Assembly (NCBI GenBank): GCA_009379845.1
Contig: WHSZ01000019.1
Location: 1-64,000, forward strand
Direction of reading: 5' to 3'
Origin: Pseudonocardiaceae bacterium
Lineage (GTDB): Bacteria; Actinomycetota; Actinomycetes; Mycobacteriales; Pseudonocardiaceae
DNA length: 64,000 nucleotides
This document shows, one piece after another, positions 44,719 to 52,958 of this stretch. The notes beneath the pieces were generated by a model. It ran no database searches and was not told the DNA's origin. It saw nothing but the letters and a program-made list of their open reading frames with translations. A program made the position numbers and the translations under genes. Within the stretch, counting starts at the first letter, position 1. Each line of letters starts with the position of its first letter.

Positions 44719-46724
44719 GCGTCGTCATCCCCCTCGTCTCGGGTGTACAGCCCACGCCGCACGTCCCCGGGGGCGATCCTGGTCCGATCCCGGACCCTGG
44801 CGGACGAAGCGAGCTGCCACGGCACGCTGGTGACCATCACGCCCGGCTGGAACAGCAGGCGTCCCTTGAGTCGCAGCGCGCTCTGGTTGTGCAGCAAATG
44901 CTCCCACCAATGACCGACAACGTATTCCGGGATGAACACGGTCACCACGTCCCGTGGATTATCCCCCCGCATCCGTTTCACGTAGTCGAGTACCGGCCGG
45001 GTGATCTCCCGATACGGCGACTCGATCACCTTGAGCGGCACCGGGAACTCCTGCTTCTCCCACTCCGCGGCGAGTTCCCTTGTGGACGTGTCGTCGACGT
45101 TGACGGTGACCGCTTCCAGCACGTCCGGCCGGGTGGCCCTGGCGTAGGCGAGCGCCCGGATGGTCGGCAGGTGCACGGTGGAAACCAGCACGATGGCGTG
45201 GTTACGGGACGGCAGCACCCTCGGACGGTCCTCAGCCGCGTGCAGCTCTGCCGACACCCGATCGTAGTGCCGCCGGATCGCGGTCATCAGCGCGAAGATC
45301 ACCGCCATCGCGACGATGGTGATCCAGGCGCCCGCGGCGAACTTCGTGATCAGCACGATGATCAGCACCGAGCCGGTCATGATGAACCCGAACGAGTTGA
45401 TCGCCTGGGAGCGCCGCATCCTCCGCCGCGCCGCCGGATCGGTCTCGGTGCGCAGCAACCTGTTCCAGTGCCGGACCATCCCGCTCTGGCTGATCGTGAA
45501 GGACATGAAGACGCCAACGATGTACAGCTGGATCAGCTGGGTGACCTCGGCCTCGAACACCACGACCAGCAGCACGGCGAACCCGGAGAGGAACAGGATG
45601 CCGTTGGAGAACGCCAGCCGGTCGCCCCTGGTGTGCAGCTGGCGCGGCAGGTACCTGTCCTGGGCCAGGATCGAGCCGAGCGCCGGGAATCCGTTGAACG
45701 CGGTGTTCGCGGCGAGCACCAGGATCAGACCGGTGAAGAACAGCACGTACCACACGGCTGGCTGGAATCCGGTGAACACCGCGTTCGCCAGCTGGGCGAT
45801 GAGGGTTTTCTGCTGGTAACCGTCCGGCGCGTTGATCAACTGGTGTGCCGGGTCGTCCGCCAGCACCGCGCCGGTGACCCTGGCAAGGAAGATCAGGCCG
45901 AGGAACATGGTGATCGCGATCGCGCCCATCATCAGCAGCGTGTTGGCCGCGTTGCGGCCCTTCGGTTTGCGGAACGCGGGCACCCCGTTGCTGATCGCCT
46001 CCACACCGGTCAGCGCCGCGCTGCCGGACGAGAACGCGCGCAGCACCAGAAACACCAAGCCGAATCCGGCCAGGTGTTGCCCCTCTTCAACCAACTGGAA
46101 ATCGGCGCTCTCCGCGCGCATCTCCTCGCCGAATACGAACACCCGGATGGCCCCCCACAAGATCATCCCGAGAATGCCGACCACGAACGCGTAACTGGGG
46201 ATGGCGAACGTGGTACCGGATTCGCGTACCCCTCGGAGGTTCATCGCGGTGAGCAGCAAGATCGCGCCAACCGCGAACCCCACCTTGTGCTCGGCGACCA
46301 CCGGCAGGATCGCGCCGACGTTGGCGGCCGCCGCCGAGATGGACACCGACACGGTCAGCACGTAGTCCACCAGCAGCGCGCTGCCAACCACGAGGCCCCA
46401 GCGCCGCCCGTGGTTGACGTTGGCGACCTCGTAGTCCCCGCCGCCGGAGGTGTACGCCCGGACGTTCTGCCGGTACGAGGCCACCACCGCGATCATCACC
46501 ACCGCCACGAAGATCGCGATCCACGGGCTGAACGCATACGCCGAGGCACCGGCGATGGACAGCATCAGCAGGATCTCTTCGGGGGCGTATGCCACGCTCG
46601 ACATGGGATCGGACGCGAAGACCGGCAGCGCGATTCTTTTCGGCAGCAGGGTGCGCGAGAGCCGGTCACTGCGGAACGGTCGGCCTACCACCAGACGCTT
46701 GGCCGCGGTCGCGAGCTTGGACAC
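44715..46724 (-). CDS. APC-superfamily permease, KimA-like potassium transporter candidate
   Basis: A 669-residue protein with about 12 membrane helices and a soluble C-terminal domain of some 170 residues (about 500-669). The N-terminal block SDRLSRTLLPKRIALPVFAS and SSVAYAPEEIL near 42 match the YdaO/KimA subgroup of APC transporters. KimA of Bacillus subtilis is a high-affinity K+ importer; the M. tuberculosis orthologue Rv2690c lies beside trkA genes as here. K+ as substrate is inference. GTG 46724 gives the usual start VSKLATAAKRL and follows a TACGCT box by 8 nt; a GTG 10 codons upstream is possible. It is divergent from the two TrkA genes. Confidence 0.85.
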   Translation of the reverse strand: MSKLATAAKRLVVGRPFRSDRLSRTLLPKRIALPVFASDPMSSVAYAPEEILLMLSIAGASAYAFSPWIAIFVAVVMIAVVASYRQNVRAYTSGGGDYEVANVNHGRRWGLVVGSALLVDYVLTVSVSISAAAANVGAILPVVAEHKVGFAVGAILLLTAMNLRGVRESGTTFAIPSYAFVVGILGMILWGAIRVFVFGEEMRAESADFQLVEEGQHLAGFGLVFLVLRAFSSGSAALTGVEAISNGVPAFRKPKGRNAANTLLMMGAIAITMFLGLIFLARVTGAVLADDPAHQLINAPDGYQQKTLIAQLANAVFTGFQPAVWYVLFFTGLILVLAANTAFNGFPALGSILAQDRYLPRQLHTRGDRLAFSNGILFLSGFAVLLVVVFEAEVTQLIQLYIVGVFMSFTISQSGMVRHWNRLLRTETDPAARRRMRRSQAINSFGFIMTGSVLIIVLITKFAAGAWITIVAMAVIFALMTAIRRHYDRVSAELHAAEDRPRVLPSRNHAIVLVSTVHLPTIRALAYARATRPDVLEAVTVNVDDTSTRELAAEWEKQEFPVPLKVIESPYREITRPVLDYVKRMRGDNPRDVVTVFIPEYVVGHWWEHLLHNQSALRLKGRLLFQPGVMVTSVPWQLASSARVRDRTRIAPGDVRRGLYTRDEGDDDA

Positions 46725-46859
46725 GAGACATGAGCGTATGCGTCCTGGTGCCACCGTTTACCGTTGGCCGGTACCTTTCTGCCAAGCCGTGTCCGGCCAA
46801 TCAGGAAGATGCCTCATTCGGTTACATAACGGACACTGGTGGCGACGAGGAGGCGCAGC

Positions 46860-47525
46860 GTGCACGTAGTGATCATGGGATGCGGCCGGGTCGGCGCGTC
46901 CCTAGCCGCCGCGATCGAGCGGTTGGGTCACGAAGTCTCCGTCATCGACAAGAACCAGCAGGCGTTCCGGCGGCTGGGCAGCGACTTCCACGGCAAGCAG
47001 GTGATCGGCACCGGGTTCGACCGGCAGGTGCTGATGGAAGCCGGGATCGAGCGGGCCGAGGCATTCGCGGCGGTGTCGAACGGGGACAACTCGAACATCA
47101 TCTCCGCGCGGGTGGCCAGGGAGACCTTCGGCGTCGAGCACGTCGTCGCACGAATCTACGACCACAAGCGGGCCGCGGTTTACGAGCGGCTCGGTATCCC
47201 CACCGTGGCCACGGTGCCGTGGACCACCGACCGGTTCCTGCGCGCGCTGCTCCCGGACAGCGTGGCCGCGGCATGGCGCGATCCGTCCGGTCTGATCGCG
47301 GTGCTGCCACTGCCGGTGCACGAGGGCTGGATCGGACGGCCGGTCGGCCAGTTGCAGCAGGCAGCCGACTGCCGTGTCGCGTTCATCGTGCGGTTCGGAA
47401 ACGCGCTGCTGCCGGATACCAAGACCGTGTTGCAGGCGGACGATCAGATCTACGTCGCGGTGCGTTCCGGCATGGTCGGCGACACCACGAGCGTCGCGGC
47501 ACGGCCGCCAGAGGAGGACAGCTGA
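46860..47525 (+). CDS. TrkA-type RCK protein (CeoB-like)
   Basis: A 221-residue cytoplasmic K+-transport regulator. A Rossmann RCK_N domain with the nucleotide motif VIMGCGRVGASLAAAIE lies at residues 4-20, and an RCK_C domain at about 140-205. The GTG at 46860 was chosen for its GAGGAGG ribosome-binding site 7 nt upstream; an in-frame GTG seven codons earlier would place that site within the coding region. Such single-RCK proteins bind NAD(H) or nucleotides and gate a Trk/Ktr or KimA-type permease. The next TrkA gene starts within its stop codon. The pair corresponds to ceoB-ceoC. Confidence 0.9.
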   Translation: MHVVIMGCGRVGASLAAAIERLGHEVSVIDKNQQAFRRLGSDFHGKQVIGTGFDRQVLMEAGIERAEAFAAVSNGDNSNIISARVARETFGVEHVVARIYDHKRAAVYERLGIPTVATVPWTTDRFLRALLPDSVAAAWRDPSGLIAVLPLPVHEGWIGRPVGQLQQAADCRVAFIVRFGNALLPDTKTVLQADDQIYVAVRSGMVGDTTSVAARPPEEDS

Positions 47526-48187
47526 TGCGCATCGCGATCGCCGGTGCCGGCGCGGTTGGCCGGTCCATCGCGGCCGAGCTCATCACGGCCGGGCACCAGG
47601 TCATGCTGATCGAGCGGGACATCGGGCAGTTCGACCCGGAGACCGTCGAGGAGGCGGAGTGGGTGCTGGCGGACGCCTGCGAGCTGTCCTCGTTGGAGGA
47701 CGCCGGGATGCAGCTGTGCGACGTGGTCATCGCGGCAACCGGGGACGACAAGGTGAACCTCGTCGTCTCGTTGCTCGCGAAGACCGAGTTCGCCGTGCGC
47801 CGGGTGGTCGCCAGGGTGAACGATCCCTCCAACGAATGGCTGTTCACCGAGGCGTGGGGGGTGGACGTCGCGGTGTCCACGCCCAGGATGCTCGCCGCGA
47901 TGGTCGAGGAGGCGGTCAGCGTCGGCGACCTGGTGCGGCTGATGACGTTGCGCCAGGGCCAGGCGAACCTGGTCGAGACCACGCTGCCGCCGGACACCCC
48001 GCTCGCCGGCCAGCCGGTGCGCAGCCTCGCCCTGCCGAGAGACGCGGCACTGGTGACCATACTGCGCGGTGGCCGGGTGATCGTGCCGGAGGCGGATGAC
48101 TCCCTCGAGCCGGGGGACGAGCTGCTTTTCGTCGCCTCAGCCGACGTGGAGCAGCAGATCAACACCGCCCTGAAGCTACGCTCGTGA
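47525..48187 (+). CDS. TrkA-type RCK protein (CeoC-like)
   Basis: A 220-residue paralogue of the preceding protein. RCK_N motif IAIAGAGAVGRSIAAELI is at the N-terminus, with the acidic residue at the end of strand 2 in MLIERD near 27-32, and an RCK_C domain at about 138-218 (LPRDAALVTILRGGRVIVP). Two different single-RCK subunits suggest a hetero-oligomeric gating ring. It overlaps the upstream stop by 1 nt (TGATG). Its own stop lies in a 10-bp inverted repeat shared with the convergent DUF3159 gene. Confidence 0.9.
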   Translation: MRIAIAGAGAVGRSIAAELITAGHQVMLIERDIGQFDPETVEEAEWVLADACELSSLEDAGMQLCDVVIAATGDDKVNLVVSLLAKTEFAVRRVVARVNDPSNEWLFTEAWGVDVAVSTPRMLAAMVEEAVSVGDLVRLMTLRQGQANLVETTLPPDTPLAGQPVRSLALPRDAALVTILRGGRVIVPEADDSLEPGDELLFVASADVEQQINTALKLRS

Positions 48188-48189
48188 GT

Positions 48190-48259
48190 CAGCGAGCCCT
48201 GCTCGTCAGGGGCAAGCCGTTAAACAGCGAGTCCTGCTCGTCAGGGGCAAGCCATTAAA
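48190..48259. repeat. 35-bp tandem direct repeat
   Basis: Two head-to-tail copies (48190-48224 and 48225-48259) differ at two positions. Each contains a small hairpin (CCCTG-ctcgt-CAGGG) and ends GTTAAA or ATTAAA. They lie between the convergent TrkA and DUF3159 stops, before the terminator. Confidence 0.85.
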
Positions 48260-48264
48260 CACAG

Positions 48265-48288
48265 TTTAGGTGCTATAGCACCTAAAAA
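48265..48288. terminator. Bidirectional palindromic terminator
   Basis: TTTAGGTGCTATAGCACCTAAA is a perfect 22-bp palindrome flanked by a run of A on one side and T on the other. It can end transcription of the trkA pair (+) and of DUF3159 (-). Confidence 0.8.
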
Positions 48289-48291
48289 GAC

Positions 48292-49059
48292 TCACGAGTA
48301 TTTCTCCCATAGCCGGCGCTCGATCTCCTCGTCGCTCACGTGGTGCTCGGCCTCCTCGGCCCGCAGCTCCTTACGCCGGAGTTCGGCCTTGCGCACCGCC
48401 CAGATGGTCACCAGCAGCGCCAGCGCGAACAGCGGGTAGCCCATCGCGATCTTCGCGAAGCCCAGCCACCCCGCGAGATCCTCCTCGTAGAGCCAGCGCT
48501 GCACCACGAACCGAGCGCCGAACACCACGACCCAGACCAGCGTCGCCACGTCGTAGGCGTGCCGCGACCGCTTGTCCTTACGCCAGGACATCCCGGTGCC
48601 GTTCAGGTACGACCAGATCACCCCGGCCAGCGGCCAGCGCACCACCGCGGAAAGCGCGAACAGGCTGCCGTAGATCAGGCTGGCCCAGATGCCGAACAGG
48701 AAGAAGCCCCGCGCCGAGCCGGTCCGGTAGGCGATGAACGCCGCGATGGCGACCCCGAAGAAACCGGAGATCGCCGGCTGGATCGGCTCCTTGCGCACCA
48801 CGCGTATCACGGTGATCAACACGGCGACGCCGACCGCGCTCCAGATCGCCGGCTGCAGTCCCGCGATCGCGTTCACCAGCACGAACGCCGCCACCGGCAC
48901 CGCGGAGTACACCAGCCCGCCGAGCCCGCCCATCTGCTCGAGAAGCGTCGGCTGCGTGTTGCGCTCGTCGGTTTTCGCCGCTTCGGTGTTCTCAGCCGAC
49001 GTCACGGTTTCCACGTCATCGGGAGTGGTCTGCTCGGCATCACGCCGGGTTTCGCTCAT
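48292..49059 (-). CDS. DUF3159 membrane protein (Rv2693c type)
   Basis: A 255-residue membrane protein with a hydrophilic Thr/Glu-rich N-terminus (about 40 residues), five to six hydrophobic helices (about 50-205) and a charged C-terminal tail. Recognition is from LLEQMGGLGGLVYSAVPVAAF near 40-60 and RSARGFFLFGIWASL-like spacing near 112, as in DUF3159. Function unknown; the gene travels with the trkA pair and the OB-fold gene in many actinobacteria. The ATG at 49059 was chosen; the frame is open upstream only by overlapping the OB-fold gene, whose stop it overlaps by 4 nt. Confidence 0.86.
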   Translation of the reverse strand: MSETRRDAEQTTPDDVETVTSAENTEAAKTDERNTQPTLLEQMGGLGGLVYSAVPVAAFVLVNAIAGLQPAIWSAVGVAVLITVIRVVRKEPIQPAISGFFGVAIAAFIAYRTGSARGFFLFGIWASLIYGSLFALSAVVRWPLAGVIWSYLNGTGMSWRKDKRSRHAYDVATLVWVVVFGARFVVQRWLYEEDLAGWLGFAKIAMGYPLFALALLVTIWAVRKAELRRKELRAEEAEHHVSDEEIERRLWEKYS

Positions 49060-49442
49060 GAAGTTTGCTGCAACTCGTAGTAGGGGTTGTAAAGAACTTT
49101 CTGCCCGTCGCGCTCGGCTATCCGGCCCCGAGCCATGATCGTCCGGCCGGGCTCGATTCCGGGGATTCGCCTGCGGCCAAGCCACACTAGCGTCACGCCG
49201 TCGGTGCCATCGAACAGCTCCGCCTCAAGGGTGGCGACGGCATCGCGCGGGCACATCTCCACGCTACGCAGTCGCCCGAGGATCGTCACTTCCTCTCCTG
49301 AGTGACATTCCCGTACCCGCGCGGCTCCGCTGGCCTCGGCTTTTTCGGACAGATCTTCGGCGTCGAGTTCCTCGACATCACTGGTCAGTCTTCGGACGAG
49401 ACGACTGAAGTAGCCGTCCCCTGACTTTCCCCCGACCGCCAT
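49056..49442 (-). CDS. OB-fold nucleic acid-binding domain protein (Rv2694c type)
   Basis: A 128-residue protein. The C-terminal about 80 residues form an OB fold (VTILGRLRSVEMCP, then LEAELFDGTDGVTLVWLGRRRIPG and GRIAERDGQKVLYNPYYEL), similar to anticodon/ssDNA-binding OB domains. The N-terminal 45 residues are charged. Function unknown; the partner is probably RNA or DNA. It is coupled to DUF3159 by a 4-nt overlap. The ATG at 49442 was chosen; the large open frame beyond it is antisense to the hydrolase gene. Confidence 0.85.
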   Translation of the reverse strand: MAVGGKSGDGYFSRLVRRLTSDVEELDAEDLSEKAEASGAARVRECHSGEEVTILGRLRSVEMCPRDAVATLEAELFDGTDGVTLVWLGRRRIPGIEPGRTIMARGRIAERDGQKVLYNPYYELQQTS

Positions 49443-49543
49443 TGGTAACGCTCCTGTGCTCGGGGCCCCGACTGGCGGAGCCCGTGCACAATCAGCGTAA
49501 CCACGCGGCGCGGCCGCATGTCGAACTGCCCGAGGATCGAGTC

Positions 49544-50254
49544 GTGACGTTAACCTTCCGCGCTCGGAATGCGGTGTTACTGCCGGGTACCGGCTCCGAC
49601 GAGGTCTTCGTGCGGTCGGTGTTCGAGCAGCCGCTGCGCGCCGTTGGCATCTCGCTGCACACCCCGGCGCCGTCGCCGGGTACCGGGCTCGCCGACGAGT
49701 ACCTGCGCTCGCTCGACCGGCATGCGGCGCACCAGCCCGTGCTGGCCGGCGGTATCTCGCTCGGCGCGCATCTGGCCGTGGAATGGGCGCTGCGCAATCC
49801 GGCGCACTGCGCGGGGCTGCTACTCGCGCTGCCGGCGTGGAACGGCCGGCCGGACGGGGCGCCTGCGGCACTCGCCGCGCGGCTCTCCGCGGGCCGGGTC
49901 GCCGATGACGGGCTGGACGCCGCGTTGCGGGCGTCAACCGAGGGGCTGCCGGGGTGGCTTGCCGATGAGCTGAACCGCGCGTGGCGACGGTACGGGGCCG
50001 GGCTGGCCGACTCGCTGCGGACGGCGGCCGCTCGCCCGGTGCCGCGGCTTGCCGAGCTGCGACGGATCCACGTGCCGGTTGGCGTTGCCGGGTTCGTGGA
50101 CGACCCGGTGCATCCGGTGGCCGTGGCGAGCAGCTGGGCCGGGGAGCTGCCACGCGGGCGGCTGTGCACCACCAGCCTGGCCGCGATGCGGCACGACCCG
50201 CGGACGTTGGGCCGGGCCGCGATACTCGCCTGGCTGCGGGCCCTCGCCGGCTGA
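49544..50254 (+). CDS. Alpha/beta hydrolase (Rv2695 type)
   Basis: A 236-residue alpha/beta-hydrolase-fold protein. The nucleophile elbow is GGISLGAHLA near 68-77 (Ser in G-I-S-L-G), FVDDPVHPV near 185 supplies an acid, and AAMRHDPRTLG near 214 a candidate catalytic His. A lid of helices lies around 100-165. Substrate unknown. The chosen start is GTG 49544; the frame is open to 49442, but the first 34 residues do not fit the fold. It is divergent from the OB-fold gene and keeps the position of Rv2695. Confidence 0.8.
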   Translation: MTLTFRARNAVLLPGTGSDEVFVRSVFEQPLRAVGISLHTPAPSPGTGLADEYLRSLDRHAAHQPVLAGGISLGAHLAVEWALRNPAHCAGLLLALPAWNGRPDGAPAALAARLSAGRVADDGLDAALRASTEGLPGWLADELNRAWRRYGAGLADSLRTAAARPVPRLAELRRIHVPVGVAGFVDDPVHPVAVASSWAGELPRGRLCTTSLAAMRHDPRTLGRAAILAWLRALAG

Positions 50255-50324
50255 ACGCGCGGCCCGGCGGCTGGTCGCCTCACGCGGCAAACGTATTTGC
50301 CGCAAGCGGAACGCGCCGTCGGCG

Positions 50325-50990
50325 TCAGCCGTTCGGGTCGCCGCCTTCGGACTGCACCTGCTGAACGTGCTCGGCGATCGCCGCCGGCAGCTCGATCACC
50401 AGCGGGGTACGCACCGGCATCGGGGCCGCACCGCGTACCACGACCGTCCCGCGAACCACGTCCCGCAGCACTTCCACGGCCTTGTCGGTGTGTTCCGGCG
50501 GCCCCGCCACGACCCCGCGCAGCATCCACCGGGGCCCGTCCACCCCGACGAAGCGCAGCACGACCTGACCGAGCGAGGCGACCAACTCGCCACCCCATTC
50601 ACCGTTGCGGGTTTCCACCGACGCACCGTCCGAGCGCAGCTGCTCGGCGAGCTCGCCGCGCACCTCTTTCCACAGCCCACCCGAGCGAGGTGCGGCGTAG
50701 GCGCTGATCGTGACCTGACCGACCGGCGTCACGATGTGTACCGCCCGCACCGGGCCGGAGGGATCCATCTCCACCTGCAGCTGGGCACCGTCCGGAACGG
50801 GTATCCGCACCGAGCCGAGGTCGAGCCGCGCCACGTCGTCGTCCGGGGCCTCGGACTCGTCGTACGGCCCGTCCTGCCCGACGTCGTACGTTTCGTACTC
50901 TTCGTCGACTTCGTCATAGTCGACATCCGCGTCATCGGCGCGGTCGTCGAACGGCTCGCCACCTCGGCCACGCCGCCGGAAAATCCCCAC
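50325..50990 (-). CDS. DUF3710 protein (Rv2696c type)
   Basis: A 221-residue actinobacterial protein. A basic N-terminus (GIFRRRGRGG) leads into an acidic Asp/Glu/Tyr-rich stretch (about 15-50) and a folded domain from about 55, with LGSVRIPVPDGAQLQVEM, a GLWKEVRGELAEQL helix near 105 and WMLRGVVAGPPE near 149. No catalytic motif recognised. Start GTG 50990 overlaps the dut stop (TAGTG), so they are translationally coupled, as in M. tuberculosis. Confidence 0.87.
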   Translation of the reverse strand: MGIFRRRGRGGEPFDDRADDADVDYDEVDEEYETYDVGQDGPYDESEAPDDDVARLDLGSVRIPVPDGAQLQVEMDPSGPVRAVHIVTPVGQVTISAYAAPRSGGLWKEVRGELAEQLRSDGASVETRNGEWGGELVASLGQVVLRFVGVDGPRWMLRGVVAGPPEHTDKAVEVLRDVVRGTVVVRGAAPMPVRTPLVIELPAAIAEHVQQVQSEGGDPNG

Positions 50991-51475
50991 TACTCCTCCG
51001 TCTCGTTGCTTACCGCACTCCCCGCGAATGCCGCGTGCCCACCGGTAGAGCCGTACCCGCCGGTACCCCGGGCGGAGGCGTCGAGCTCGGCCACCTCACG
51101 GAAGATCGCGTGCTCGACCCGTTGCACGATCAGCTGCGCGATCCGGTCCCCCCTGCGCAACGAAATCGGTTCCCGCAGGTCGTGGTTGACCAAGCAGACC
51201 TGGATCTCACCCCGGTACCCCGCATCGATCGTGCCCGGCGTGTTCACAACGGACAGCCCGACCCGCGCCGCCAACCCGGACCGCGGGTGCACGAAACCCG
51301 CATAGCCATCGGGTAATGCGATCGCGATCCCGGTGCCGACCACGGCACGCTCACCGGGCGGGATCACCACGTCGATCGTGGTGACCAGGTCCGCGCCGGC
51401 ATCCGCCGGCCGAGCATAAGAGGGAACGGGTACATCCGGATCGATCCGGGTTAGCTGGACCTCGACGCTGGACAC
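50990..51475 (-). CDS. dut: dUTP diphosphatase
   Basis: A 161-residue trimeric dUTPase that hydrolyses dUTP to dUMP. Motifs in order: ADAGADL (motif 1, near 24), PRSGLA (motif 2, near 63), [11 protein letters not shown] (motif 3, near 80), [11 protein letters not shown] (motif 4, near 107), and a C-terminal arm [10 protein letters not shown] (motif 5, near 136). The GTG at 51475 was chosen; it follows TAGTCT by 8 nt and gives the usual length. The -10 overlaps that of the divergent DUF3093 gene. Confidence 0.96.
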   Translation of the reverse strand: MSSVEVQLTRIDPDVPVPSYARPADAGADLVTTIDVVIPPGERAVVGTGIAIALPDGYAGFVHPRSGLAARVGLSVVNTPGTIDAGYRGEIQVCLVNHDLREPISLRRGDRIAQLIVQRVEHAIFREVAELDASARGTGGYGSTGGHAAFAGSAVSNETEE

Positions 51476-51483
51476 GGGCGGCG

Positions 51484-51493
51484 AGACTACTCT
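51484..51493. promoter_or_regulatory. Overlapping divergent -10 boxes of dut and the DUF3093 gene
   Basis: TAGTCT on the minus strand (51489-51484) lies 8 nt before the dut GTG; TACTCT on the plus strand (51488-51493) lies 7 nt before the DUF3093 GTG. The two hexamers share two base pairs, so polymerase cannot open both at once. Both transcripts would be essentially leaderless. Confidence 0.6.
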
Positions 51494-51500
51494 TGTCGGT

Positions 51501-52052
51501 GTGAGTGAGGACGCGCAGACACCGGGGCGAGAGGGTGACACGTCAAGCGTGTCGGAAATGTCTGAATCGATAACTCGCTCCGCGGAGATCAGCTACTCGG
51601 AACGCCTCTACACGCCGTGGTGGTGCTGGCCGCTACCGCTGATCGCCGGCGTGCTGCTGGCAGCCGAGGTCCATATGGGTTATCCGGGCGTGCGGGCTTG
51701 GCTGCCCTATGTGGTCGCCGTACCGCTGATCGTGGTGCTGATGCTGTGGCTCGGCAGGGCGAAAGTCCGGCTCGACGCCGGCGAGCTCTGGGTGGGAGCC
51801 AAGGACCCCGCGCACCTTCCGGTCCGATTCATTGGTGAACTCGAGGTCATCGAGCCGCGTGACAAGCGCCAAGCGCTCGGCCCCGATCTGGATCCGGCTG
51901 CGTTCGTGACGCACCGGGCATGGGTGGGCCCCATGCTGCGCCTCCACTTGACCGATCCCGACGACCCTACGCCGTACTGGTTGATCAGCACGCGGTCGCC
52001 GGGTCGGCTAGCGGAGCTCATTCGCGCCGAACGTGACATGCGTCGGTACTAA
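51501..52052 (+). CDS. DUF3093 membrane protein (Rv2698 type)
   Basis: A 183-residue protein. After a polar N-terminus of about 30 residues comes the family block [16 protein letters not shown] near 32-47, two hydrophobic helices (about 43-60 and 67-85) and a soluble C-terminal domain with [10 protein letters not shown] and [13 protein letters not shown] near 154. Function unknown. The GTG start is 7 nt after a TACTCT -10. It is divergent from dut and keeps the position found in M. tuberculosis. Confidence 0.88.
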   Translation: MSEDAQTPGREGDTSSVSEMSESITRSAEISYSERLYTPWWCWPLPLIAGVLLAAEVHMGYPGVRAWLPYVVAVPLIVVLMLWLGRAKVRLDAGELWVGAKDPAHLPVRFIGELEVIEPRDKRQALGPDLDPAAFVTHRAWVGPMLRLHLTDPDDPTPYWLISTRSPGRLAELIRAERDMRRY

Positions 52053-52090
52053 CGAGCGATTCGGCCGTACACCCGTCTAGCCGAACAAGC

Positions 52091-52399
52091 TCACTCACAG
52101 TCCCGGCACACGTAGTTTCCGTCTTCGTCCAAAGACATCCGGCTACGGTGTACGACGAGGAAACACTTGGGACAAGTGAACTCGTCTGCCTGCTTCGGAA
52201 CCACCTTGACGGTCAGATCCTCCCCGGACAGCCCGGACAGATCCGCGCCAGGCAGCTCGAAGTTCTCCGCCGTATCCGATTCGTCAACGTCCACCACGCC
52301 GGACTGCGTCTCGTTACGCCGCGCCTTCAGCTCCTCCAACGAGTCCTCTGCGAGGTCGTCGGCCTCGCTACGGCGTGGCGCGTCGTAGTCGGTCGCCAT
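52091..52399 (-). CDS. DUF4193 zinc-ribbon protein (Rv2699c type)
   Basis: A 102-residue acidic protein. MATDYDAPRRSEADDLAEDS is the family's standard start, so the ATG at 52399 was preferred to a GTG four codons upstream. The C-terminus carries two CxxC knuckles (FTCPKCFLVVH near 75 and YVCRDCE at the end), likely binding zinc. It is conserved across actinobacteria with unknown function. RNA polymerase or ribosome association has been discussed for similar small zinc-ribbon proteins, but I make no claim here. Confidence 0.93.
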   Translation of the reverse strand: MATDYDAPRRSEADDLAEDSLEELKARRNETQSGVVDVDESDTAENFELPGADLSGLSGEDLTVKVVPKQADEFTCPKCFLVVHRSRMSLDEDGNYVCRDCE

Positions 52400-52958
52400 T
52401 TTCGTACTCACCCCTGCGGTCAGCTCTGACGTGTACTGCTTGGCTCGCGAGCGCGCTCGCGGACCTTGTGCCGCTGGATAACGTTCCAGGGCCCTGGTTT
52501 GTGCCCGACAACGCAGTGAGGGAAATCTCGCTCCGCGGGCTAGTTATTCCCCGCCCGCCGCGGATCTACCCCAGGTTCAGCCGAGTTCAGCCGACAAAGC
52601 GTGCGGGCAGAGCGCGCAGAGGGTAGCCCATACGTCCGTAGTACAGTCGCAACGTCACCCAACCAGGGTGTCTTTTGCGCCCTGCGGGCCGCCGCCACGA
52701 GCCTCGAGCGGTCCGAAGCGGACTAAGCGACACCTTGGTCACGATGACGGCGCGGGAGCGTACATCCCTTGCCCCGCAAGCGTTCCCGTGATCGGCTTTA
52801 ACCGAACGCGGTCGGTTGATCGCATGCGGCCATGAATAATACAGGCGACACGAGTTTGAGTAAGCGCGTCGAGACCCACACTATGACAGTGAAACGCCTA
52901 GGCTGATCAGCAACGATTCGTCATAAAGAGGTGTTGGTGAGCCAGGGAGGACAGGCAG
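52400..52958. other. 559-bp intergenic region between DUF4193 and cei
   Basis: No gene is supported. It contains a 16-bp palindrome CGCGAGCGCGCTCGCG at 52446-52461 close to the DUF4193 start, several short hairpins around 52480-52560, and AT-richer sequence from 52800 to 52930 that holds the probable cei promoter. Its length in such a compact region suggests extended regulation or an unrecognised small RNA. Confidence 0.5.
52856..52884 (+). promoter_or_regulatory. Possible cei promoter
   Basis: TTGAGT, 17-bp spacer, CACTAT, about 75 nt before the TTG start. The -10 is poor, so this is tentative. Confidence 0.3.
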
